DNA of 16,371 nucleotides from Amphritea sp. (GTDB lineage: Bacteria > Pseudomonadota > Gammaproteobacteria > Pseudomonadales > Balneatricaceae): the NCBI GenBank assembly GCA_018067325.1, contig JAGPUU010000406.1, positions 1-16,371 on the forward strand, given 5' to 3'. A program made the position numbers and the translations under genes. The notes below the pieces were generated by a model. That model did no database searches. It saw nothing but the letters and a program-made list of their open reading frames with translations, and had not been told where the DNA came from. Shown here piece by piece: positions 7,844-13,756 of this stretch (position 1 is its first letter; every line of letters begins with the position of its first letter).

Positions 7844-8724
7844 AAACTATTCTGATAAACCTGGAATCTGATCCTGTTCTGGAAGCCCAGCTATGCGATG
7901 AACTCGGCGCCCGCCGAGGCGAACTAGAACTTCGCCGTTTTCCGGATCAGGAGACCTATTTGCGGGTTATAACCGAATGTAAAGACCGCAACGTGGTGAT
8001 TCTGTGTAACCTTTATCAGCCAGATAACAAAATTCTTAGACTCCTGCTACTGGCCACTACCCTGCGCGAAATGGGTGCAAAAAAGATCGGTCTAATCACC
8101 CCCTATCTGGCCTATATGCGCCAGGATAAGCAGTTTCATGATGGTGAATCTGTTAGCTCCCGTCCCTTTGCCAAACTGATCTCTGAACATCTCGATTTTC
8201 TGGTCACCGTCGACCCTCATCTGCACCGTTACAAAAAGCTTGATGAGATCTACAACATCCCTTCCAGAGTGGTACATGCCGCACCACTGATCGCCAACTG
8301 GATCAAAGAACATATTCAAAATCCACTGCTGATCGGCCCGGACAGCGAAAGCGAACAGTGGGTTTCTGAGGTTGCTAAACTCGCTGACGCCCCCTTCCAG
8401 GTACTCAGCAAAACCCGGCTGGGGGATTATGATGTGGAAGTCACTCTGCCGGACGTCGAACGCTGGCTCAATCACACGCCGGTACTGGTCGATGACATTA
8501 TTTCCAGTGGCCGCACCATGATGGAAACGGTCATCCACCTGAAAGAAGCCCGTATGCCTAAAGCTACCTGTATCGCAGTCCATGGTATCTTCGCAGGCGA
8601 TGCATATCAGCAGCTTGAAGCGATCGCTAATGTCGCCACTAGTCGCTGCATTGTTCATCCCAGTAGTGTGATCGAAATAGCCCCGGCAATCGCTGTAGCC
8701 ACTAAAGAACTACTTAAAGAATGA
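7840..8724 (+). CDS. Ribose-phosphate pyrophosphokinase-like protein (archaeal/class III-like)
   Basis: This 294-residue protein has the fold and motifs of PRPP synthetase, which transfers diphosphate from ATP to ribose 5-phosphate. Visible elements are FPDQE (34-38), the ATP-binding PYLAYMRQDKQF (88-99), VDPHLHR (124-130), a KTR catalytic-loop pair (191-193) and the PRPP loop VLVDDIISSGRT (215-226). It is shorter than the roughly 315-residue bacterial housekeeping enzyme. It has GPDSESEQW (166-174) where the housekeeping enzyme has a PDxGG segment, and SSGRT where it has DTGGT. These features match the archaeal/class III type and may change allostery or substrate. Its start codon overlaps the stop of the phosphorylase gene (ATGA) and its own stop overlaps the next start in the same way. 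Probably a paralogue dedicated to this operon rather than the cell's main Prs; that is inference. Confidence 0.85.
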   Translation: MKTILINLESDPVLEAQLCDELGARRGELELRRFPDQETYLRVITECKDRNVVILCNLYQPDNKILRLLLLATTLREMGAKKIGLITPYLAYMRQDKQFHDGESVSSRPFAKLISEHLDFLVTVDPHLHRYKKLDEIYNIPSRVVHAAPLIANWIKEHIQNPLLIGPDSESEQWVSEVAKLADAPFQVLSKTRLGDYDVEVTLPDVERWLNHTPVLVDDIISSGRTMMETVIHLKEARMPKATCIAVHGIFAGDAYQQLEAIANVATSRCIVHPSSVIEIAPAIAVATKELLKE

Positions 8725-9320
8725 GAACAACCCTCCCTCAGGGTGAGTTGTATCTGGAACCGCATTTCATCAGCCATGAAGATGCAGATCGACTCTATCG
8801 AACGCTGAAGCAGCAGTTAAGCTGGCGACAAGACCAGATAAAAATATTTGGCAAGGCCGTTAACATCCCCCGGTTACAATGTTTTCAGGGGGACCCTGGG
8901 ATTAGCTACCGTTACTCGGGGCTCAACCTTATTAGCGACCCCTGGCATCCTGCCATTAAAAGACTAAAACAGCAGATCGAAACCCTCAGCAAATCCCGTT
9001 TTAACACAGTTCTGATCAACCAGTACCGTAATGGTCAGGACAGCATGGGCTGGCACAGCGACGATGAACCAGAATTAGGGAAAAATCCAGTTATCGCTTC
9101 ACTTAGTCTTGGGCAGTCACGTCGTTTTCTATTGCGCCACCGATTCGATAAAAAAATTTCCCAACAGGAACTCTTGCTCAATAGCGGTTCCCTACTGATA
9201 ATGTCAGGCCAGTTACAACATTACTGGCACCATAGTGTGCCAAAAACCAGTCGGCCATCAGAAGGACGTATCAACCTGACCTTCCGACTGACTTACACCG
9301 CAGATACAGAGATGGAATAA
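8721..9320 (+). CDS. alkB: AlkB-family 2-oxoglutarate/Fe(II)-dependent dioxygenase
   Basis: This 199-residue enzyme resembles AlkB proteins of the ALKBH2 type, which oxidatively remove alkyl groups from damaged bases such as 1-methyladenine and 3-methylcytosine. The iron ligands are visible as His112 and Asp114 in MGWHSDDE and the distal His171 in WHHSVPK. The 2-oxoglutarate-binding arginines lie in RINLTFR (183-189), and the NQYRNGQDSMGW segment precedes the metal site. Length and order are normal, with no extra domain. It is third in the operon, sharing a 4-base ATGA overlap with the PRPP-synthetase-like gene and leaving three bases before nfsA. Linkage to nucleotide-metabolism genes raises the possibility that it acts on free nucleotides, but the family is known for DNA and RNA repair. 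Confidence 0.93.
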   Translation: MRTTLPQGELYLEPHFISHEDADRLYRTLKQQLSWRQDQIKIFGKAVNIPRLQCFQGDPGISYRYSGLNLISDPWHPAIKRLKQQIETLSKSRFNTVLINQYRNGQDSMGWHSDDEPELGKNPVIASLSLGQSRRFLLRHRFDKKISQQELLLNSGSLLIMSGQLQHYWHHSVPKTSRPSEGRINLTFRLTYTADTEME

Positions 9321-9323
9321 TCG

Positions 9324-10061
9324 ATGAACGCCGTTATAGACCTGCTTAACAGCCACCGTTCAATCCGCAAATTTACCGATAAGAAAATCCCTCAGGAAAC
9401 CATAAACACCCTGGTTCAGGCCGGACAATCGGCTGCCACTTCAAGTTTCATCCAGGCATGCACCGTCGTCCAGGTTAATGATCAGGCGAAACGGGATCAA
9501 TTGGTAGAATGCTCTGGCGGGCAAGCCTATGTCGGTGAAGCACCTGTATTTCTGGTGTTATGCGCTGATATGCAACGCAACAAACTGGCTTGCGAGATGA
9601 ATGATGCAGAAATAAATTCAGGCTTTACTGAGCAGTTTATTACCGCCACCGTCGACGTAGGCCTGTTTGCGCAGAATCTGACGATCGCAGCCGAATCCCT
9701 TGGATTAGGCATTGTCTATATCGGTGGCATCCGCAATCAGATCGCCCGGGTTTCAGAATTACTGGACCTGCCTGAGTTGGTCTACCCGGTGTTTGGTCTC
9801 TGCCTGGGCTATCCCGACCAGAACCCTGAAGTTAAACCACGCCTACCGGTCGATGTTGTGCTTAAACAGGATAGTTATAACGACAGTAACGATCAGGCAA
9901 CCATAGCTGAGTACGACAAGTCCGTCAGCGAATACTACCGTACCCGCACCGGCGGAAATAAAGATATGACCTGGAGCGAACAGATGTCCGGCATGCTCGT
10001 AAAAGAAGCGCGACCGCATATGTTGGCATTTTTGAAGGATAAGGGCTTTTTACTGAAATAA
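9324..10061 (+). CDS. nfsA: Oxygen-insensitive NADPH nitroreductase NfsA
   Basis: NfsA is a dimeric FMN flavoprotein that reduces nitroaromatics and quinones by two-electron steps using NADPH. The 245-residue length matches. Recognisable parts are the N-terminal LNSHRSIRKFTD phosphate-binding motif, AATSSFIQ, GGQAYVGEAPVFLV, a central VDVGLFAQNLTIAAESLGLG helix, and the C-terminal extension with VSEYYRTRTGG and WSEQM typical of NfsA rather than NfsB. GGA lies nine bases before the ATG and only three bases separate it from alkB, so it is the last gene of the operon. No T-rich terminator follows directly; the strong hairpin at 10283-10318 may stop transcripts. In this context it may serve detoxification alongside AlkB, but that is inference. 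Confidence 0.95.
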   Translation: MNAVIDLLNSHRSIRKFTDKKIPQETINTLVQAGQSAATSSFIQACTVVQVNDQAKRDQLVECSGGQAYVGEAPVFLVLCADMQRNKLACEMNDAEINSGFTEQFITATVDVGLFAQNLTIAAESLGLGIVYIGGIRNQIARVSELLDLPELVYPVFGLCLGYPDQNPEVKPRLPVDVVLKQDSYNDSNDQATIAEYDKSVSEYYRTRTGGNKDMTWSEQMSGMLVKEARPHMLAFLKDKGFLLK

Positions 10062-10083
10062 GCTTTTCTGTGAAGACTTAGTT

Positions 10084-10257
10084 TTAAAGCGGCCAGTGAC
10101 TAGCACGGGGTTGCGCCGCTTGGGAAAAGCAGAACGTTGCTGCCTGACTTGCCAGACAAAGCGCCAACTCCGGATATCCGCTTGAGGCTGTGGACTCAAT
10201 GAATTGTTGCAGCAGTCTTCCTGCAATCACTCTGAACCCGTTGATTTCCTGACTCAT
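10084..10257 (-). CDS. Doubtful small hypothetical protein
   Basis: From the ATG at 10257 this frame encodes 57 residues, starting MSQEINGFRVIAGRLLQQF and ending with a Gln/Ala-rich tail. Codon choice looks ordinary and there is no homologue I recognise. No good ribosome site precedes this ATG. The frame stays open upstream; a TTG at about 10284-10286 has GGAG five bases before it, and an ATG at 10299 lies inside the terminator stem, which makes long starts suspicious. Transcripts from the phasin promoter would be stopped by that terminator. It may be a real orphan gene, a remnant, or chance. Confidence 0.25.
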   Translation of the reverse strand: MSQEINGFRVIAGRLLQQFIESTASSGYPELALCLASQAATFCFSQAAQPRASHWPL

Positions 10258-10282
10258 CGGTTTATCGATATCATCCAGGCAC

Positions 10283-10318
10283 AAAAAAGCTCCTATCATT
10301 TCTGATAGGAGCTTTTTT
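10283..10318. terminator. Strong bidirectional intrinsic terminator
   Basis: Sixteen-base perfect arms, AAAAAAGCTCCTATCA and its complement, enclose a TTTC loop. The GC-bearing part of the stem is GCTCCTATCA, followed by six T on either strand. It lies 15 bases beyond the phasin stop codon and is its obvious terminator. On the plus strand it can also end read-through from nfsA, 220 bases upstream. Confidence 0.93.
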
Positions 10319-10332
10319 AAAAGCAGTTTACA

Positions 10333-10713
10333 TTAAGCAGCTGTTTTTGCAGGCGCTTTAGCAACTGGAGCTTTAGCAGCAGGAACTACAGCAGCAGTGC
10401 TTTCAGTCAGGATAGCCTGAACTTCAGCAAAGTAAGCCTTAGTGCTTTCTGCAGATACTTGAGCGTCAGTCTTAAGTGCTTCAAGGTTAGCTTTAGCTTC
10501 TTCAGACTTCAGAGAAACAAAAGAAGTTAGCGCTTCAACGTCTTTGATTGCTGACAGAGCTTTAAAGTCAGCTTGTGCTTGAGCAATCTGCTTCTCAGCA
10601 GCAGCTTTTTGCAGCTCGAATGCCTTAGTAAGGGTAGCTGTGTTTAGCTCGATCAGCTTTTGAACTGGAGCACCAAAAGCAGAGAAGTCAGCAGCAGGAA
10701 TGTTATTAAACAT
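10333..10713 (-). CDS. Phasin family protein
   Basis: Phasins coat polyhydroxyalkanoate granules and control their size and number. This 126-residue protein has the typical N-terminal amphipathic pattern (FNNIPAADFSAFGAPVQKLIELN), then a long Ala/Gln/Lys/Glu-rich helix with heptad character (about residues 30-105). A low-complexity Ala/Pro/Lys tail (PAAKAPVAKAPAKTAA) resembles the tails of PhaP/PhaF-type proteins. It has no cysteine and no signal peptide. Codon use is restricted and repetitive (many GCT, GCA and CTT codons), as in highly expressed genes. It is monocistronic, with its own promoter and a very strong terminator. No PHA synthase gene is in the window. Confidence 0.9.
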   Translation of the reverse strand: MFNNIPAADFSAFGAPVQKLIELNTATLTKAFELQKAAAEKQIAQAQADFKALSAIKDVEALTSFVSLKSEEAKANLEALKTDAQVSAESTKAYFAEVQAILTESTAAVVPAAKAPVAKAPAKTAA

Positions 10714-10759
10714 GATATATACCCATATAGGAATTTAGAAATGTAGTTGATGGAGAGAT

Positions 10760-10789
10760 AGTATAGTGCTTTATGGTGCAGTGCAACAA
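10760..10789 (-). promoter_or_regulatory. Phasin promoter with an overlapping dyad operator
   Basis: On the minus strand a -35 box TTGTTG (10784-10789) and a -10 box TATACT (10760-10765) are 18 bases apart, with AT-rich sequence upstream. A dyad, TGTTGCA-C-TGCACCA (10774-10788, six of seven positions matching), overlaps the -35 box and spacer. TGC/GCA-rich dyads are known as sites for PHA regulators of the PhaR type in some proteobacteria, so this is a plausible repressor operator. The regulator is inferred, not seen. Confidence 0.5.
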
Positions 10790-11201
10790 TTCATATTTAT
10801 TAATTACTAACTTTTCTTAACTTATTGAAAGATAAGGACATAAATAAACAACATTTGTCAGATCACTCAGTATATCGAAGCTGTGAGGTGAAGATGGGGA
10901 TTTGCGCACGGTATTATTTTCACTAACTGCCAACTCAATGTAGTCAAATGGATCCGCTCTGGCCTCCTTTCAAGCTTTATAAATCATCCAGTCTCTTCGT
11001 TACCACTGAGACTCTCTATCGTTACGCTATCACAGCAACTCTCATGCTCTTAATCATATTACCTGCACCGATCAACCGCTGGATAACGAGTCCTAGAAGA
11101 AGAGAACTTTTAACCACTCATTACACGGCTTTAGCGTAATCACTTTAAAACGATACTCAGTCCTTATATGATGCGGCAAAGCATATATTGAGAACCTCTT
11201 C
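10790..11201. other. Gene-free stretch of about 410 bases between the phasin and DUF445 genes
   Basis: The part next to the phasin gene is AT-rich and probably supports its promoter. A 63-codon plus-strand frame (10948-11139) has no ribosome site and was not accepted as a gene. Near the DUF445 gene, CTTTAA and TATATG 16 bases apart could be its promoter. No RNA gene or repeat was recognised. Confidence 0.5.
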
Positions 11202-11909
11202 ATGAACAAAAGTCTACTTACTAACCTGGCGGCGCTTGTCGCTGTTTCCGCCGGTGCCATTGCTAATAATGACATATTATTAACCATTGGTTTGTTTGCG
11301 TTGTCCGGTGCGCTTACCAACTGGTTAGCGGTGTATATGTTGTTTGAGAGAGTCCCCGGGCTGTATGGCTCCGGCGTTATCCCGGCACGGTTCGAGGATT
11401 TCAAACTCGGCATCAAAGCTTTGATGATGGAGCAGTTCTTCACTAAGGAAAATATCGAACGCTTCCTTAGCGCCGAGAATGGAAAACAGCCGGATTTACA
11501 CCTGGCTCCTGTTATTGAAAAGATAGACTTTTCACCGACCTTTGATGCCCTTATTGACGTAATTCAGGGCTCATCATTAGGCAGTATGCTGGCAATGGTC
11601 GGTGGAACCCAGGCGCTGGAGCCGCTGCGTGAACCTTTTGTCGGGAAGATGAAAGCTTCTATTGAAGAGATGACCCGCGATGAACACTTTATCGCCATGC
11701 TTCGCGATGAGCTTGAAAGCCCCGACGTCATGGAAGAGATGCAAACCAAGGTAGAAACCATTGTAGAGCAGCGTATTAGTGAACTGACACCACAACTGGT
11801 AAAAGAGATCGTGCAGCGAATGATACGCGAACACCTAGGTTGGCTGGTGGTTTGGGGCGGCGTTTTCGGCGGCCTGATCGGTTTATTCGCAGCGATCCTT
11901 CGCATGTAA
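11202..11909 (+). CDS. DUF445 family membrane protein
   Basis: This 235-residue protein resembles DUF445 family inner-membrane proteins, whose function is not established. Two hydrophobic segments lie at the N-terminus (about residues 5-22 and 24-48), the second carrying the family-like ALTNWLAVYMLFERVP. Residues 50-205 are a soluble, charged, helical region with GVIPARFEDFK near its start. A C-terminal membrane segment (about 211-233, glycine-rich GGVFGGLIGLFAA) ends the protein. The ribosome site is weak (GAGA about seven bases upstream), but the N-terminus fits the family. It is monocistronic, with a hairpin cluster behind it. Confidence 0.85.
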   Translation: MNKSLLTNLAALVAVSAGAIANNDILLTIGLFALSGALTNWLAVYMLFERVPGLYGSGVIPARFEDFKLGIKALMMEQFFTKENIERFLSAENGKQPDLHLAPVIEKIDFSPTFDALIDVIQGSSLGSMLAMVGGTQALEPLREPFVGKMKASIEEMTRDEHFIAMLRDELESPDVMEEMQTKVETIVEQRISELTPQLVKEIVQRMIREHLGWLVVWGGVFGGLIGLFAAILRM

Positions 11910-11967
11910 ACTAACAAATGTCGTTACGACTAACGCCTTTAGCAGCGGCCGAGCGAAGTGAGGTCCT

Positions 11968-11991
11968 GCCCAGCGTTTTTTTTTGCTGGGC
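11968..11991 (+). terminator. Hairpin with T-rich loop downstream of the DUF445 gene
   Basis: GCCCAGC (11968-11974) pairs with GCTGGGC (11985-11991) around a loop of G and nine T. The T run sits in the loop rather than after the stem, so this is not a textbook terminator. Its location 60 bases past the DUF445 stop suggests a role in 3' end formation. Confidence 0.45.
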
Positions 11992-12029
11992 GATAGGCCT
12001 ATCGCGCCTATAAGGCGCTCCTACACAGG
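11991..12029 (-). repeat. REP-type palindromic element
   Basis: Read on the minus strand this contains TGTGTAGGAGC, then a hairpin with GCGCC/GGCGC arms around TTATA, then CGATAGG, which is itself half of a perfect 14-base palindrome (CGATAGGCCTATCG, 11991-12004). The order GTAGGAGC, GC-rich stem, CGAT closely follows the pattern of Pseudomonas REP elements. Such elements are dispersed in intergenic sites by RAYT transposases. No RAYT gene is in the window. Confidence 0.6.
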
Positions 12030-12097
12030 TATTCGCACTACGAACTACGGCTTTTCTTTAAACCCTAGCATTGCGCTTAGCGACTGTTCTTTCTTTG

Positions 12098-12134
12098 CTT
12101 GTTCGAACAACGAGCAAGTCACGTTCTTTGTGAC
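12098..12134. repeat. Two adjacent small hairpins with a flanking direct repeat
   Basis: CTTGTTCG and CGAGCAAG (12098-12118) form one stem with a single wobble and a five-base loop. They contain the perfect palindrome TTGTTCGAACAA (12099-12110). GTCAC and GTGAC (12118-12134) form a second stem. CGAGCAA occurs at 12111-12117 and again at 12138-12144. They lie just beyond the flavodoxin stop codon, without a T run on either strand. Confidence 0.4.
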
Positions 12135-12150
12135 GTTCGAGCAACAGCTT

Positions 12151-12594
12151 TTACAGCTTAGTTGACCATTCATCAATCCATTCCGCCGCCGCTTCGTCCG
12201 GATCGGGAGTTTCGCAGCTGTCGATAAACAACGCCTGTCCAACCGGCTTCGCACCCAGATCATGCATCAATTCATTCATCTGCTTACCGCCTTCTGCGAA
12301 GGACTCATAGGAACTATCCCCCAGAGCAATAAGGCCGAAGCGAACTTTAGAAAAATCTGGAGAGCGATCTTTCAAATCACAGTATAACGGCATCAGATTG
12401 GTGGGTATTTCACCTTGGCCGATAGTCGCTGTGCAGATCAGTAGCACATCCAGTTTTTTAGTCACCTGCCCAAAGGTTGGCTCATTCAACAATAGCGCTG
12501 TATGACCTAAATTTTTAAGTTGCTCGGTACAGTCATCCGCTATCAGACTGGCATTACCGTAGGTTGAACCTACTAAAACCTGTATATCCGCCAT
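12151..12594 (-). CDS. Flavodoxin (MioC/YqcA type)
   Basis: This 147-residue protein is a short-chain flavodoxin, an FMN-binding cytosolic electron carrier. The FMN phosphate loop is GSTYGNAS (residues 9-16), and the isoalloxazine-contacting loops are TATIGQGEIPTN and ALGDSSYESFAEGGKQ. The C-terminus (PDPDEAAAEWIDEW) resembles both YqcA and MioC of enteric bacteria, and the sequence is intermediate between them, so I give no symbol. An AGG six bases before the ATG supports the start. It is monocistronic, transcribed away from the small plus-strand gene at 12759. Partners are unknown; MioC has been linked to biotin synthase and YqcA has no settled role. Confidence 0.9.
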   Translation of the reverse strand: MADIQVLVGSTYGNASLIADDCTEQLKNLGHTALLLNEPTFGQVTKKLDVLLICTATIGQGEIPTNLMPLYCDLKDRSPDFSKVRFGLIALGDSSYESFAEGGKQMNELMHDLGAKPVGQALFIDSCETPDPDEAAAEWIDEWSTKL

Positions 12595-12646
12595 TTTTCA
12601 CCTTTAGTTCTTTGAAAACTGGCGTAATCCCAGACCATTGGGCCAT

Positions 12647-12675
12647 ATAATAATAAAAATACACAGCCAGTTGAA
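12647..12675 (-). promoter_or_regulatory. Candidate flavodoxin promoter
   Basis: On the minus strand TTCAAC (12670-12675) and TATTAT (12647-12652) are separated by exactly 17 bases. The -10 matches five of six consensus positions and the -35 only three. It lies about 50 bases ahead of the flavodoxin start. Confidence 0.4.
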
Positions 12676-12758
12676 CGTCATTTTATATTGATTCGCTATT
12701 TACCCCACTGTTTTTGTCAACTATCTTAAATATGACCATCAAAAAAAGGGAATAGCCA

Positions 12759-13088
12759 ATGCCTAACAATCATGTCAGTCATCTTCTGAATAAGTTAGAG
12801 CAACACTCCACTGTGCAAACCCAACTAGTCGAATGTAACTTTTCTATCAGCCAAGAGGATCAGGTCAAGGTAGAAGCTCTGGCGGAGCTATTTCACCTGC
12901 CCGCAGACAAACTGGTTGCAGACCTGCTACATACGGTGCTGCTTGAGATGGAAGAGAAAATGCCCTATCGACCTGGGACGAAAGTGATCCGTGTCGAAGA
13001 AGGCGATCCAATTTATGAAGATATTGGACCTATGCCACGTTACATAGCGATAAAAAGCCGGCTCAACAAAGCGCCTAAGTGCGCCTAA
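12759..13088 (+). CDS. Conserved small hypothetical protein
   Basis: This 109-residue soluble protein resembles a small conserved family of Pseudomonas and relatives, some of whose members carry a vague 'pilin assembly' label. I would not rely on that label. The central part (about residues 25-70, QLVECNFSISQEDQVKVEAL then LPADKLVADLLHTVLLEMEE) is helical and recalls ribbon-helix-helix-like architecture. The C-terminal MPYRPGTKVIRVEEGDPIYE and GPMPRYIAIKSRL are the most characteristic parts. No signal peptide or membrane segment is present. A GGGA seven bases before the ATG supports the start. It converges with the cytochrome c gene. Function unknown. Confidence 0.7.
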   Translation: MPNNHVSHLLNKLEQHSTVQTQLVECNFSISQEDQVKVEALAELFHLPADKLVADLLHTVLLEMEEKMPYRPGTKVIRVEEGDPIYEDIGPMPRYIAIKSRLNKAPKCA

Positions 13089-13130
13089 AAAAAACAGCAG
13101 AGCTAAGGAAGGTACTAATAAGCCCCTTCC
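13087..13130 (-). terminator. Candidate terminator between convergent genes
   Basis: Read on the minus strand, GGAAGG and CCTTCC (13107-13130) form the core of a stem that extends imperfectly outward and is followed by CTGCTG and a run of eight T (A run at 13087-13094 on the plus strand). This would end cytochrome c transcripts. The T run overlaps the stop codon of the convergent plus-strand gene. Confidence 0.4.
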
Positions 13131-13193
13131 CTTAAGCCCTACTGCTTTAAGAGGACAGGCTCTGATGAACCTATACCTACACCCGACTGAAGA

Positions 13194-13574
13194 TTAAAGC
13201 GTCTTCAGGAAGGCGATCAGGTAGTCCTGCTCAGCCGTATCAGTAATTGCTACGTGACGCATACGGGTGCCTGGCACCAGTTTGGTATTATCAGCAACCC
13301 ACTGACGCAGGTTATCTTCGGTCCAGGTAATACCAGACTTTTGAAGCGCCTCAGAGTAAGAGAAACGTGGCAGAGAGGCAGCCTGACGCCCCACCACTCC
13401 AATCAGGCTCGGACCAAATGCATTTTTACTACTATCAACAGAATGACAAGCTTCGCAGCGTTTAAAAACATCTGCTCCAGCTGCAGCCATAGCCGCTTCA
13501 TCCGCCTGTACAGGCGAAACCATCATACCGGCCAGTGCGGCCGCAGACAGCAACTTAACCATTACTTTCTTCAT
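13194..13574 (-). CDS. Periplasmic class I cytochrome c (c2/c550-like)
   Basis: From the chosen start the protein has 126 residues. A Sec signal peptide (residues 1-24) ends at PVQA-DE. The covalent haem site is CEACH (40-44). The sixth haem ligand is probably Met105 in PGTRMRH, followed by the usual C-terminal helix ending LIAFLKTL. It is a small soluble electron carrier exported to the periplasm. An in-frame TTG at 13580 would add two residues, but the ATG at 13574 has GAG nine bases upstream, a better distance, so I prefer it. The gene is monocistronic. A possible FNR/ANR-type box lies about 100 bases upstream, which would fit a respiratory role under low oxygen. Confidence 0.92.
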   Translation of the reverse strand: MKKVMVKLLSAAALAGMMVSPVQADEAAMAAAGADVFKRCEACHSVDSSKNAFGPSLIGVVGRQAASLPRFSYSEALQKSGITWTEDNLRQWVADNTKLVPGTRMRHVAITDTAEQDYLIAFLKTL

Positions 13575-13671
13575 CTTCAAGTACTCTTGTCGTAATTTAT
13601 ACGGGTCCGAAAAGTATACTTTCTGACAGGCTCGAGGAATTTACTACTTGAGTACCCTTTTGTAGGCACTG

Positions 13672-13685
13672 ATGACCTACATCAA
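13672..13685 (-). promoter_or_regulatory. Possible FNR/ANR-type site upstream of the cytochrome c gene
   Basis: On the minus strand the 14 bases read TTGAT-GTAG-GTCAT. The first half-site matches the FNR/ANR consensus fully and the second at three of five positions. The site is 98 bases ahead of the start codon. It also lies beside a TGTAGG/CCTACA inverted repeat. Position relative to a transcription start could not be fixed, since no clear -10 box was found. Confidence 0.25.
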
Positions 13686-13707
13686 TACGACGCATAGAGA
13701 CAAAAAC

Positions 13708-13734
13708 AAAAAAACGCGGCAAGAGCCGCGTTTT
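13708..13734 (-). terminator. Intrinsic terminator of the fumarase gene
   Basis: On the minus strand a perfect stem, ACGCGGC paired with GCCGCGT around a TCTT loop, is followed by a long T-rich tract (seven T, then GTTTTTG). It lies 23 bases beyond the fumarase stop codon. A textbook Rho-independent terminator, separating fumarase from the cytochrome c gene downstream. Confidence 0.92.
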
Positions 13735-13756
13735 AATATGCTTACCGGAGAAATAG

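Noticed and set aside
8092..8658. 188-codon minus-strand frame opposite the PRPP-synthetase-like gene
   Set aside because: It is a shadow of the sense gene, whose motifs are unmistakable. It has no promoter or ribosome site.
10948..11139. 63-codon plus-strand frame with a hydrophobic middle, upstream of the DUF445 gene
   Set aside because: It has no ribosome site, starts in sequence that does not look coding, and resembles no family I know. The hydrophobic run is what AT-rich intergenic DNA often gives.
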